In this document: positions 18,633 through 26,861 of the stretch, piece after piece | Numbering within the stretch: position 1 is the first letter of the stretch | How the letters are laid out: every line of letters begins with the position of its first letter | Origin: Rhodobacter sp. | GTDB lineage: Bacteria; Pseudomonadota; Alphaproteobacteria; Rhodobacterales; Rhodobacteraceae | Direction: 5' to 3' | Length of the DNA stretch: 64,000 nucleotides | NCBI GenBank assembly: GCA_020637595.1 | Contig: JACKKE010000001.1 | Span: 248,001-312,000 of the forward strand | The notes under the pieces: model-generated | The model's input: the letters and a program-made list of their open reading frames with translations, nothing else | Databases searched by the model: none | What the model was told of the DNA's origin: nothing | Made by a program: the position numbers and the translations under genes

Positions 18633-19103
18633 ATGGCCGAGGACAGCCTGACCGCGCAGGCCGCCCGCCTCGCGCGGCGCCTTGAGCGCATCCCGGCCCA
18701 GATCGTCGCCGGTGTCCAGCCTGCGCTGGTGCAATGCGCCGACCGCACCGCGCAGGTGGCCCGCTCACTCGCCCCGAAAGAAGAGGGCGACCTCGCGGCG
18801 TCGATCACGGTGACGCCGCCCGGCGCAACCACCCCGGCTTATGCCGAGGGCGGCGGCCGTCGCACGGCGGGACCCAATCAGGCGCTGGTCACGGCGGGCG
18901 GGCCGGGCGTCCGGCACGGGCACCTCATGGAGTTCGGCACGAAGCCGCATGTCAACGGCGGCCTCTTCGCGGGCACCCAGCACCCGGGCACCGAGCCGCA
19001 ACCCTTCATGCTGCCCGCCGCCCGGCTGACCGAGGATCAGAACCGCCGCCGCATCGGCCGTGCCGTCGCGCAGGCGATCCGCAACGCGGGGCAATCGCAA
19101 TGA
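18633..19103 (+). CDS. HK97-gp10-family head-tail joining/tail completion protein
   Basis: 156 residues from the ATG at 18633. The segments ARSLAPKEEGDLAASI, HGHLMEFGT and PFMLPAARLTEDQNRRRI are characteristic of the HK97 gp10 family, which closes the head-tail joint. It overlaps the following gene by 4 bp (ATGA), indicating translational coupling. Confidence 0.85.
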   Translation: MAEDSLTAQAARLARRLERIPAQIVAGVQPALVQCADRTAQVARSLAPKEEGDLAASITVTPPGATTPAYAEGGGRRTAGPNQALVTAGGPGVRHGHLMEFGTKPHVNGGLFAGTQHPGTEPQPFMLPAARLTEDQNRRRIGRAVAQAIRNAGQSQ

Positions 19104-19522
19104 TCGACCCGACCCTCGCTTTCCAGACAGCCGTGCGCGCGACCCTGATCGCCGCCCCGGCCGTCACCGCGCTGGTGCCCGCCGAGCGCATCCGGGCCGG
19201 TGGTCTGCGCCCCGACCTCATGCCTGCCATCCTTCTGGCCGAGGCGCAGGCCGAGTTCCTGGGCTGCGCGGCCGGTTCGCAGCGCCTGGCCCGCGTCTCC
19301 CTGACCCTGCATGTCTGGGCGCAAGAGGACGGCGCCGACACGGCCCGCCAGATCGGCGGCGCGGTGCTGCACGCCCTTGAGTTCGGCCCGGCCGACACGG
19401 CCGAGATTGCCGTGGATGAATGGGAACGCCTGAGCATGGTGTGGATGCGCGACCCGCAACCCGAGATCAACAACACCCATGGCGTGATCATGCTCGAAGC
19501 CGTGGTGCGGTGGAGGGTCTGA
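19100..19522 (+). CDS. DUF3168 family tail completion protein
   Basis: 140 residues beginning at the ATG overlapping the previous stop. DPTLAFQTAVRATLIAAPAVTALV, then LTLHVWAQEDGADTARQIGGAVLHAL and a C-terminal RDPQPEINNTHGVIMLEAVVR are typical of DUF3168 proteins of siphophages and gene transfer agents, which terminate the tail tube at the head. Confidence 0.88.
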   Translation: MIDPTLAFQTAVRATLIAAPAVTALVPAERIRAGGLRPDLMPAILLAEAQAEFLGCAAGSQRLARVSLTLHVWAQEDGADTARQIGGAVLHALEFGPADTAEIAVDEWERLSMVWMRDPQPEINNTHGVIMLEAVVRWRV

Positions 19523-19524
19523 CG

Positions 19525-19842
19525 ATGATCGAAAGCGGCAATTTGGACCGGGTGGCGATCTTCGAGCGGCAGGTTGAAACCGTCGCGGACTCGGGTGCGG
19601 TGCTCAAGACCTGGGCGCCGTTCCTGACCCTGCGCGCCGAGCTGCGCGAGTTGCGCACCGACGAGGTGGCAACCGGATTCGGGGAGGGCGATGCCCGGGC
19701 GGTGGTGCTGGTGGTGCGCTGGCACCCCACGGCGATCCTGACCTCTGACCGGGTGGTGATCGACGGCCGGACCTATGACATCCGGCAGATCACCGAGCTG
19801 GGCCGGCGCGGCGGCTGGAAACTCGCGGCGGTGGCAGCATGA
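19525..19842 (+). CDS. Phage head-tail adaptor / head closure protein
   Basis: 105 residues from the ATG at 19525. Contains DRVAIFERQVETVADSGAVLKTW and the C-terminal RVVIDGRTYDIRQITELGRRGGWKL, the usual pattern of SPP1 gp16-like head closure proteins. Part of the same tightly packed operon, overlapping the next gene by 4 bp. Confidence 0.88.
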   Translation: MIESGNLDRVAIFERQVETVADSGAVLKTWAPFLTLRAELRELRTDEVATGFGEGDARAVVLVVRWHPTAILTSDRVVIDGRTYDIRQITELGRRGGWKLAAVAA

Positions 19843-20474
19843 CCCCCGTTGCCATCTTTCTCTATGAGCTGAGCGGGCAGAGCGCGGCGCCGTTCGCGGC
19901 GGCGGGCTGGGATTGCTACTGCATCGACATCGCCCATGAGCGCGACCACCAGAAGGGCAACGTGCGCTTCATCAAGGCTGACGCCCGACGCTGGAAGCCG
20001 AGCCGCGACATGGTGGAACGTTGCGCGTTCTTCGCGGCGTTCCCACCTTGCGATGATCTGGCCTGTTCCGGTGCGCGGTGGTTCAAGGGCAAGGGCCTTC
20101 ACGCCCTGTCCGATGCCATCGAGCTGTTCGCCGTCGCCGCCGAGTGGGCCGAGTTCTTCGAGGTGCCCTATCTGATCGAGAACCCGCGCAGCACGATCAG
20201 CACTTACTGGCGGGCGCCGGATCACACGTTCGACCCGTGCGACTATTCCCGGCTCGCGCCGTCCGAGCACTACACCAAGAAGACCTGCCTCTGGACCGGC
20301 GGCGGCTTCGTCATGCCGCCGCGGTGCCCGCTGCCCGGCCCGGCGCTGGCCAACGTCATCCGCGACATGAAGGGCAAGGGCCGTGACCGGGCGAACGCGC
20401 GCAGCGTCACCCCCACGGGGTTCATGCAGGCGGCGTTCAACACCAATTTCGGCAGTCTGGCGGTGGCGGCATGA
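19839..20474 (+). CDS. Phage DNA methyltransferase-like protein
   Basis: 211 residues resembling short phage proteins related to cytosine-C5 methyltransferases. A Rossmann-like start (LYELSGQSAAPFAAAGWDCYCIDI) leads to FFAAFPPCDDLACSG, which contains the PPC loop of C5 enzymes, and to a LIENPRS motif where classic enzymes have ENV. The C-terminal YTKKTCLWTGGGF block is shared with phage homologues. There is no clear target recognition domain, so it may modify phage DNA with loose specificity or be inactive. It lies immediately before the terminase genes. Confidence 0.65.
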   Translation: MTPVAIFLYELSGQSAAPFAAAGWDCYCIDIAHERDHQKGNVRFIKADARRWKPSRDMVERCAFFAAFPPCDDLACSGARWFKGKGLHALSDAIELFAVAAEWAEFFEVPYLIENPRSTISTYWRAPDHTFDPCDYSRLAPSEHYTKKTCLWTGGGFVMPPRCPLPGPALANVIRDMKGKGRDRANARSVTPTGFMQAAFNTNFGSLAVAA

Positions 20475-20863
20475 GCAAGCATCTTCGCGGCGTGAAGCCG
20501 AAGATCAGCGCCGATCAAGACCCGCTGACCAAGACCCCGCGACCGCCCTCCTACCTGAGTCCCTATGCAGTCGCCGAGTGGAGGCGCGTCGTGCCGGTGC
20601 TTGTCATCCGGCGCGTGATCTGCGCCGCCGATCTGGCGCAGGTCGAGACCTTCTGCACGATGGTCGGGCTGGTGCGCCAGATCGAAACCGAGCGCCAGCT
20701 CGCGGGCGGAGTCATCGACGTCAAGCTCTTCGGGGTGCAGAACCGCGCCGCGCAGACCGCCCGCCAGATCGCCGCCACCCTGGGCCTCGACCCGGTGAGC
20801 CGCGCGCGCATCGCCACGGGCGGAGACGATGCGCCTGACGATGATGATCCTCTGGCCGTGTGA
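20471..20863 (+). CDS. terS: Terminase small subunit (P27 family)
   Basis: 130 residues that would recognise DNA to be packaged. The order KTPRPPSYLSPYAVAEWRRVVPVL, LAQVETFCTMVGLVRQIE and FGVQNRAAQTARQIAATLGLDPVSRARI matches P27-type small terminases. It overlaps both neighbours. Its position downstream of the head-tail genes, rather than before the portal, is atypical. Confidence 0.9.
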   Translation: MSKHLRGVKPKISADQDPLTKTPRPPSYLSPYAVAEWRRVVPVLVIRRVICAADLAQVETFCTMVGLVRQIETERQLAGGVIDVKLFGVQNRAAQTARQIAATLGLDPVSRARIATGGDDAPDDDDPLAV

Positions 20864-22473
20864 TGCCCCCGCGCAGCACCTATCCCGCCTGGGTGTTTGA
20901 CGGCAGCCCGATCCCCGATCCCCTCGGCCACGGCGAGCGGGCCGTCGAGTTCCTGCGCCGCCTGCGCCACCCGGCGAGCAGCGCGCCCGGTCGCCGTTTC
21001 CAGCTCTATCCATGGCAGGAGCGGATCGTGCGGCGCATCTATGGCCCGCGGAACCCGGACGGCACGCGGATCGTCAAGACCGTCATGCTGTTGCTGCCGA
21101 GGGGCAACCGCAAGACCAGTCTCGCGGCTGCCCTTGCCCTGCTGCACCTGTTCGGCCCTGAGACCCGAGGGGCGGGGCAGGTGGTGTTTGCCGCCTGTGA
21201 CCGCGAGCAGGCCTCCATCGGCTTCCGAGAGGCCGCCAACATCATCCGCGAGGACCGGCGGCTTATGGGCGCCGTGACGATCCGCGACGCCTTCAACAGC
21301 AAAAAGCAGATCACCTTCCCGAGGAACGGCTCGACCCTGACCGCGCTCGCCTCGGACGGCGGCGCTGCGCATGGTCTGACCCCCAGCTTCACCTTGATCG
21401 ACGAAATCCACGCCTGGCGCGGGCGCGACCTGTGGGAAGCGATCAAATCGGGACAGGCCAAGACCGACGACACGCTCATGGTCATTGCCACCACCTCCGG
21501 GCGCGGTGCCGAGGGGCTGGCCGCCGATCAGTTCAACTACGCGGTCAGGGTCGCCACGGGCGAGATCGTGAACCCTGAGTTCCTGCCGGTGCTGTTCATG
21601 GCCGAGCCGGGCGACGATTGGCAGGATGAATCCGTTTGGGCACGCGTGAACCCCGGCCTTGCGCATGGCTTCCCGTCACTGTCCGGCCTGCGCGCTCTGG
21701 CGAAAGAGGCCGAGGGCAATCCGGCCGAGCTGGCGAGCTTCCGGCAATACAACCTGAACGTCTGGCAAGCGAACAGCCGTGATCCGCTCTTCGACTTCGA
21801 TACCTGGGATGCCCGGCGCTTCGCCGAGGCTGACGCCGATCTGGCCGGGCTGCCGTGCTGGCTGGGCGTGGACCTGTCGCGCAACGGCGACCTCACCGCC
21901 ATCGTCGCGGCGTTCCTGCATCCTGACGGGCAGGTCACGCTGCGCCCGGTGTTCTTCGTGCCCGGCGAAGACCTCAAGGCACGGTCTGACCGGGACGGGG
22001 TGCCTTACGAGCGATGGGCCAGCGAGGGGATGATCCGCGTTTGCCCGAGCAGCAGCATCATTGACGAAACGATGGTTGAGGCGGCGATCCGCGATCTGTG
22101 CGACCGCTTCGACGTGCAGGAGATCGGCTTTGACCCGCACCTGGCGACCCGCCTCATGCAGCGTCTCTATGAAGACGGCTTGCCGGTGACCGAAGTGCGG
22201 CAAGGTCCGCTGACCATGGGTGCCGCCGGGGCTGACCTTGAGCGCATCGTCAACGGCCGTCTGGTGCGCCATGACGGGCACCCGATCTTGCGCCACCATC
22301 TGGCCAGCGTCGTCGCGGTGCGCACCGTCAACGGCCTGACGCGAATGCACAAGGGCCGCAAGACTGACCGGATCGACGGCGCCGTTGCTGCTGCGATGGC
22401 TGTCTGGCGCCTCTGCGCCGGTGAGGGCCGATCTGCCTATGACGCGCCGGGTGCGGCGTTGACTGTGTTTTGA
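20863..22473 (+). CDS. terL: Terminase large subunit
   Basis: 536 residues; packaging ATPase and nuclease. A deviant Walker A, LLLPRGNRKTS (77-86, Lys84), is followed by Walker B TLIDEIHAW with Asp180/Glu181. The C-terminal nuclease shows GVDLSRNGDLTAI and TDRIDGAVAAAMAVW with the expected acidic residues. Length is normal for the Terminase_1 family. The ATG at 20863 overlaps the small-subunit stop; a GTG one codon earlier is possible. Confidence 0.94.
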   Translation: MPPRSTYPAWVFDGSPIPDPLGHGERAVEFLRRLRHPASSAPGRRFQLYPWQERIVRRIYGPRNPDGTRIVKTVMLLLPRGNRKTSLAAALALLHLFGPETRGAGQVVFAACDREQASIGFREAANIIREDRRLMGAVTIRDAFNSKKQITFPRNGSTLTALASDGGAAHGLTPSFTLIDEIHAWRGRDLWEAIKSGQAKTDDTLMVIATTSGRGAEGLAADQFNYAVRVATGEIVNPEFLPVLFMAEPGDDWQDESVWARVNPGLAHGFPSLSGLRALAKEAEGNPAELASFRQYNLNVWQANSRDPLFDFDTWDARRFAEADADLAGLPCWLGVDLSRNGDLTAIVAAFLHPDGQVTLRPVFFVPGEDLKARSDRDGVPYERWASEGMIRVCPSSSIIDETMVEAAIRDLCDRFDVQEIGFDPHLATRLMQRLYEDGLPVTEVRQGPLTMGAAGADLERIVNGRLVRHDGHPILRHHLASVVAVRTVNGLTRMHKGRKTDRIDGAVAAAMAVWRLCAGEGRSAYDAPGAALTVF

Positions 22474-22488
22474 GTGTGAGAGAAACGA

Positions 22489-25032
22489 ATGTCTGACATC
22501 AACATGCCCGGCCTGATCATCCCGATTGAGGCGCGGATCGACCGGCTGGAAAAGTCGCTCAAGAAGGCGGGCCAAGCCCAGCAGCGTGCCGCGCGCCAGA
22601 TGGAGGCGCAGGCCCGGCAGAACGCCGAGCGCATCGGCCAGAGCTACGCCCGAATGCCCGATGGCATCGCGACCGCGTTCAACCGTCTGCGCGGGCTGGC
22701 GATGCCGTTTGCGGGCGGGTTCCTCGGCGGGCTCGCCGCGGGTGGCGTGGCCCAGACGGTGGACAGCCTGCGCCACGTCGCGACCGAGATCGCCAACATC
22801 GGCAACGAGGCGCGGCGGGCCGGTCTCGGCACCGATGCTTTCCAAGAATGGGCCTATGTCGCCGATCAGAACCGCATCAGCATCGACGCGCTGACCGATG
22901 GATTCAAAGAACTTTCCCTGCGCGCCGATGAGTTCATCACCACCGGCGCCGGGTCTGCAGCCGAGGCCTTCGCCCGCCTCGGGTTCAGCGCCGAAGACCT
23001 GCGCCATCGGCTCGAAGACCCCTCGCGGCTGATGCTTGAGATCATGCGCCGCCTGCAAGGCTTCGACCGCGCGGCGCAGATCAGGATCGCCGACGAGGTG
23101 TTCGGCGGCACCGGCGGCGAGCGCTTCGTCGAGCTTCTGGGTCAGGGTCAGGCCGCGTTGCAGGCGACGATCAACCGCGCCCATGAGACTGGCGCCGTGC
23201 TCGACGCCGAGCTGATCGCCCGCGCCGAGGAAACCGACCGGGCGTTTCGCGACCTGACCACCCGCGTCGAGAATTTCGGCAAGCGCGCGGCGCTCGCCAT
23301 CGCCGAGGCCTTGGTCGAGATGGCCGACTTCCGCGAACGGCTCGACCGGGTGTTCCCCGACGAGGCGCAGGGCCGGGCGGTCCTGGGCGATCAGCTCTAT
23401 GACGCGCTGAACCGCGACCGGGATGCGCTGGACCAGAACGCCGAGGCCGCGGCCCGCCTGCGCGAGCGATACGCCAGCCTGACCGACGAGGCCACCACGG
23501 CGGCGGGCAGCCTGACGCAGGCCGTGCCGCAGCTTGCGAGCTGGGGCTACACCGCGCAGGCGGCGAGCATTGGCACTATCGCCGAGGCGATGCGCTCGCT
23601 GGTCTCGCAGTTTGAGGCGGGGGAGATCAGCGCCGAGGAATTCACCGCGCGATTGTCTGACCTTCAAGCCGAGGCCGCGCAGGCCTTTGCCAGCCTTGAG
23701 GAAGGCGACCGCGTGGAGTTCGGCGGCGTGATCAGTCAGCTTGTGCGCCTCGCCGGTGTGGTGCAGGCCGTGAGCGAGCTTGCCGCCACCCTCACCGGCA
23801 GGCTGCGCGAGGCGGCCGGGATCAGCCCTGATCAGGTCGCGGTGCGCGCCCTGCGCCAGCGCCACGAGGCTGAGGCGCAGTCCATCGCGAATTGGGAAGC
23901 GATGCAGGCCGCCAGCGACCGCTTCGCGGAATCCGAGGAACACCGCAACGCCCAGACCTCGGAACAGCTTCGCCTGGAACGCGAAGTCGCAGCCGTGCGG
24001 ACGCGGGCCGCCTCCGAGGGCGCGGCACTGACCAACCAGCAGGCCGAGGACATGGCCCGCGCTGCGCTTGCCGCCGAGGCTGCCCGCGAGGCCGCGGCCC
24101 GGGCTGGTGCAGGCGGCGGCGGTGGCGGGGGTGGCGGCAGTGCCACCCGGGCCGACGAGTTCGCCCGCGAGGCGCAGGCGATCCGCGACCGCACCGCGGC
24201 GTTGCAGATCGAAGCGACCGTGTTGTCCAGCAGCGCGGTTGCGCATCGGCAGGTCGGGGACCGCGCCGCCTATGCCGAGGCGCGCACCGCCCTCCTGACC
24301 GCGGCCCAGCGGGCGGGCGTCACGGTGACGCCCGCGCTTGAGCAGCAGATTGACGGGCTCGCCGACGCCTACGCCCGGGCGGGCGGCAGCGCCGACGCCG
24401 CGCGCGCGGGCATGGAGCGGATGCAGCAGGCGGCCGAGGCCGGGGCGGGCGCGCTGGCCGACCTGTTCATGGCCGGGCTCGAAGGCGCCGGGAGTTTCGA
24501 GCAAGCGCTCCTGCGTCTGGCGCAGACGATCTTGCGGAATTTGGTCACGCAGATGCTGCTTCGTGCCTTCGCGAATGCGGCGCCGGGCGGGCTCTTGAGC
24601 TTCGTCGGCGGGCTCATGGGGTTTGCCGATGGCGGTTACACCGGCGACGGCGGGCGGCTGGAACCGGCGGGCATCGTTCATCGAGGCGAGTATGTCCTGA
24701 GCAAGGCCGCGACCGCGCGCCTGGGCGTCCAGCGGCTCGACCAGCTCCACGCCGCGGCCCTGCGCGGTTACAGCGACGGCGGGCTGGTCGGCGACGGCGG
24801 CCGCGTCTCGCAGACCTTGAGCGAGTCGCAGCAGGCCCGGGCCGGTGGCGGTCAGCAGATCAGCATCAACGCGCCCGTCACGGTGAACGCCACCGGCGGC
24901 ACCCAAGACCAGAACCGCGACCTGGCCGATCAGATGGGCCGGGCCGTCGAGCGCCAGATGCGCGCTGTGGTCATCGAAGAGCTGCGGCGGCAGCTCAGGC
25001 CGGGGAACATGCTGGGCCTCGCGCGCGCGTAG
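22489..25032 (+). CDS. Phage tail tape measure protein
   Basis: 847 residues that would set tail length. An N-terminal coiled coil (EARIDRLEKSLKKAGQAQQ) is followed by a hydrophobic glycine-rich segment at about 72-92, the DSLRHVATEIANIGNEARRAG region typical of tape measures, a poly-glycine stretch near 540, and a lambda-GpH-like C-terminus (FADGGYTGDGG, VHRGEYVLSKAAT). A tape measure implies a siphovirus-like tail, yet no tail tube or baseplate gene was recognised in the element. Last phage morphogenesis gene. Confidence 0.9.
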   Translation: MSDINMPGLIIPIEARIDRLEKSLKKAGQAQQRAARQMEAQARQNAERIGQSYARMPDGIATAFNRLRGLAMPFAGGFLGGLAAGGVAQTVDSLRHVATEIANIGNEARRAGLGTDAFQEWAYVADQNRISIDALTDGFKELSLRADEFITTGAGSAAEAFARLGFSAEDLRHRLEDPSRLMLEIMRRLQGFDRAAQIRIADEVFGGTGGERFVELLGQGQAALQATINRAHETGAVLDAELIARAEETDRAFRDLTTRVENFGKRAALAIAEALVEMADFRERLDRVFPDEAQGRAVLGDQLYDALNRDRDALDQNAEAAARLRERYASLTDEATTAAGSLTQAVPQLASWGYTAQAASIGTIAEAMRSLVSQFEAGEISAEEFTARLSDLQAEAAQAFASLEEGDRVEFGGVISQLVRLAGVVQAVSELAATLTGRLREAAGISPDQVAVRALRQRHEAEAQSIANWEAMQAASDRFAESEEHRNAQTSEQLRLEREVAAVRTRAASEGAALTNQQAEDMARAALAAEAAREAAARAGAGGGGGGGGGSATRADEFAREAQAIRDRTAALQIEATVLSSSAVAHRQVGDRAAYAEARTALLTAAQRAGVTVTPALEQQIDGLADAYARAGGSADAARAGMERMQQAAEAGAGALADLFMAGLEGAGSFEQALLRLAQTILRNLVTQMLLRAFANAAPGGLLSFVGGLMGFADGGYTGDGGRLEPAGIVHRGEYVLSKAATARLGVQRLDQLHAAALRGYSDGGLVGDGGRVSQTLSESQQARAGGGQQISINAPVTVNATGGTQDQNRDLADQMGRAVERQMRAVVIEELRRQLRPGNMLGLARA

Positions 25033-25190
25033 CCCGCAGGAGACTCTGGCCGGGCCGCTGGACGGGCAAGCCGGGCGCGGGAGGGGTAAGGGTGCGGCCG
25101 CGGGCGCGTGAGTCTGCAGGGTGCCTCCTGGCGAGTCTACGGGCCGCGAATCACTTTCGGATTGCATGTCAAGCGAAAATCGGGCATGAT
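25033..25190. other. Gene-free stretch after the tape measure gene
   Basis: No gene is convincing on either strand. It contains complementary words such as CAGGAG (25037-25042) with CTCCTG further on and AGACTC with GAGTCT (25132-25137), so it may be the 5' part of the structured RNA candidate that follows. Confidence 0.35.
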
Positions 25191-25732
25191 GGTGCTCGCC
25201 GTGAGGCACCGATGAACAGCGAACAGCACCGATTGTCATCCGCATCTTGATGCGACCCCGGGCAGGCAACCACCGCCCGCGACATACCAGCCCAAGATAG
25301 AACGCCGGCACCGGGAACATGACCGGGCAGCGAGTCGCCTAGCTGGAAGGTGCAGGAAAGATCGGCCGCAAGCCCAAGGTCTGGTTCCGCTCCCCTACAG
25401 AGATGTAGGACGCCCCAGATGGTCGCCGCCAGTCCTCAGGACGAAAAGGCACAACAAGACGGTTGCTCTGTGCGGTGAACTTCGGTTCTGGGCCACAACA
25501 ACCGATCACGCCCGGGTTGGAGGAAAGCCCAGCGTGATGCGCAGCCGCGAGGCTGTAACCGCTTGGTCGAAAGACCGGGAATCGGGGCGCTGCTAGGTCA
25601 TGGAAGCCACCTAGCGTATCGAGCCCTTCACCACCTGTTAGACGCAGAGATTCTCCCCCTGGGATGACGTTGATTGGTTTCAACGTTGTCTCGGGGGGAA
25701 AGTCCTATTTCCGCAGGTGATCCTCAACCTGC
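25191..25732 (+). ncRNA. Candidate large structured non-coding RNA
   Basis: About 540 bases with no gene but many perfect stems. GGTGC/GCACC 25191-25210; CGCAT-CTTG-ATGCG 25241-25254; CCTACA-GAGA-TGTAGG 25394-25409; CGGTTG/CAACCG 25460-25504 enclosing TGTG/CACA and GAAC-TTCG-GTTC 25477-25488; ATCACGC/GCGTGAT 25505-25538; CAGCC-GCGA-GGCTG 25542-25555; GGTC-GAAA-GACC 25565-25576; GCTAGGT/ACCTAGC 25592-25615; CCCCC/GGGGG 25655-25698 around ACGTTGA/TCAACGT; GCAGGT/ACCTGC 25713-25732. Three GNRA loops and one UUCG loop are canonical only on the plus strand, which fixes the orientation. Large ornate RNAs such as GOLLD and ROOL occur in phages near tRNAs; membership of either is not shown. It does not fit RNase P, tmRNA or group I/II introns. 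Confidence 0.65.
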
Positions 25733-25770
25733 ATGAAAACACACGAAACCATGGACGCGAGGGCAAGCAG

Positions 25771-25821
25771 CGAGCGAAGCGAGCTGTGCAGCACTCGCGG
25801 CCCCGCGCGAGCGAAGCGAGC
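25771..25821. repeat. Two 14-base direct repeats with a mirror-symmetric core
   Basis: CGAGCGAAGCGAGC occurs at 25771-25784 and 25808-25821, start to start 37 bases. The core GAGCGAAGCGAG reads the same in mirror order rather than as an inverted repeat. The pair lies between the RNA candidate and the next small gene; a protein-binding role is possible but unproven. Confidence 0.6.
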
Positions 25822-25866
25822 GCCCCAACTCCAACCCGACAATCTGACCCTAGAGGAAACATCACC

Positions 25867-26058
25867 ATGATGCCCTTCAAGCCCCTCGACATCGCGAAAT
25901 TCTTCACAGACCCCACCAAGCAAGCTGACAGGCTGCGCGCCAGCCTGCACACGCTGCCTGAAATCCCGCAGCACGTTCTGGATCAGATCGTGCAGGCGGA
26001 ACAGGCGCGCGGGGCACTGGACGCCATCAAGCTCAGGACGCAGCCCACCCGGGCTTGA
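25867..26058 (+). CDS. Small hypothetical phage protein
   Basis: 63 residues (ATG at 25867 or 25870) with a strong ribosome site, AGAGGAAAC, eight bases upstream. It reads MMPFKPLDIAKFFTDPTKQ, then a helical segment ending EQARGALDAIKLRTQ, which resembles small phasin-like or coiled-coil helices. No family recognised. A terminator follows about 75 bases after the stop, so it may end the transcript carrying the RNA candidate. Confidence 0.6.
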   Translation: MMPFKPLDIAKFFTDPTKQADRLRASLHTLPEIPQHVLDQIVQAEQARGALDAIKLRTQPTRA

Positions 26059-26134
26059 AACCTGAGCGATGCATCCCCAGATGCGCAAAATCAGATGAGG
26101 GTGATCAGTAAGCAGTTCGTCCCTCGGCGAGAGG

Positions 26135-26166
26135 AACCCCGGTTGCGCAAGCGCCGGGGTTCTTTC
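26135..26166 (+). terminator. Factor-independent terminator
   Basis: Perfect 8-bp stem AACCCCGG (26135-26142) with CCGGGGTT (26154-26161), followed by CTTTC. Placed downstream of the 63-residue gene. Confidence 0.75.
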
Positions 26167-26345
26167 GTGCCTGATGGTTGCGTTGCGACCGGCCCCCGCA
26201 CCCCCTCCCTGGGCGGCATGTGGGCGGCCTCGTTTTGCAGGTAAGTATGATATTACTTAGTAATATCAATGCGTTACCAGAAAATCCTATTGAAATTCTG
26301 CCGCCGATAAGGTAGGTAGGGAGGACTCTTCAACCCGGAGTCGCC

Positions 26346-26861
26346 ATGACCAACTTCCTCCCCGACCATCGCTATTACCGCCTCGTTGAAAACCTCATGG
26401 AGGGGTTCATCCGCGCGGCGTCGTCTCCCATGACTGACATGCGCAACGAGACCATCAACGCGCTCGCCACGGCCGACATCATGCCGAGCTGCGCGCGCGG
26501 TGATTTCGAGCGTGACGCCGGCGGCACGACCGGAGCGGTTCAACGCACCTCTCCTCCTGATTTGGTGACGCTGCCGATGACCGTGCGGCGGTATCAGGCG
26601 TTTATTGCTGAGGTGCATGAGGGCGTTACCGACGCTTTGACGGAGGCTATGCCTACCTTGTCGCTTCCCGGTCATGTCCTCGGCGCCGAAGACGTTGAGA
26701 AGGTCGAAATCTGGGACTTGGGTTCCGGGCGTTTGATCGTCGCGATGCACCAGGTCAAGAGTCCGGGCGTGGTCAATGTGATCACGCGCCGCCCGACGCC
26801 TGGCATCTATCGGACTGTCGATATCATGCTGCACGAGATGCGCGACGGGGAGGCGATGTGA
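26346..26861 (+). CDS. Hypothetical phage-element protein
   Basis: 171 residues, not recognised. GGAG lies about ten bases before the ATG. The N-terminal part is helical (YYRLVENLMEGFIRAASSP), the middle SLPGHVLGAEDVEKVEIWDLGSGRLIVAMHQV looks like a small beta-sheet domain. Codon use is less biased and GC lower than in the packaging genes. It abuts the next gene, probably as a two-gene operon at the right end of the element. Possible regulatory or accessory role, unproven. Confidence 0.6.
   Translation: MTNFLPDHRYYRLVENLMEGFIRAASSPMTDMRNETINALATADIMPSCARGDFERDAGGTTGAVQRTSPPDLVTLPMTVRRYQAFIAEVHEGVTDALTEAMPTLSLPGHVLGAEDVEKVEIWDLGSGRLIVAMHQVKSPGVVNVITRRPTPGIYRTVDIMLHEMRDGEAM

Noticed and set aside
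21676..25320. A 1214-codon minus-strand frame
   Set aside because: It is antisense to the terminase and tape measure genes and crosses the structured RNA region; composition is that of a shadow frame.
25511..25575. GGAGGAAAGCCC-like words suggesting RNase P RNA
   Set aside because: The flanking P4 partner and the other conserved regions are missing, and RNase P RNA is not expected as a second copy in a phage element.
25191..25732. Group II intron or retroelement remnant
   Set aside because: No domain V-like 34-base hairpin, no reverse transcriptase frame and no intron boundary signals were seen.
25771..25821. CRISPR-like array
   Set aside because: Only two copies of a 14-base word, and no cas genes.
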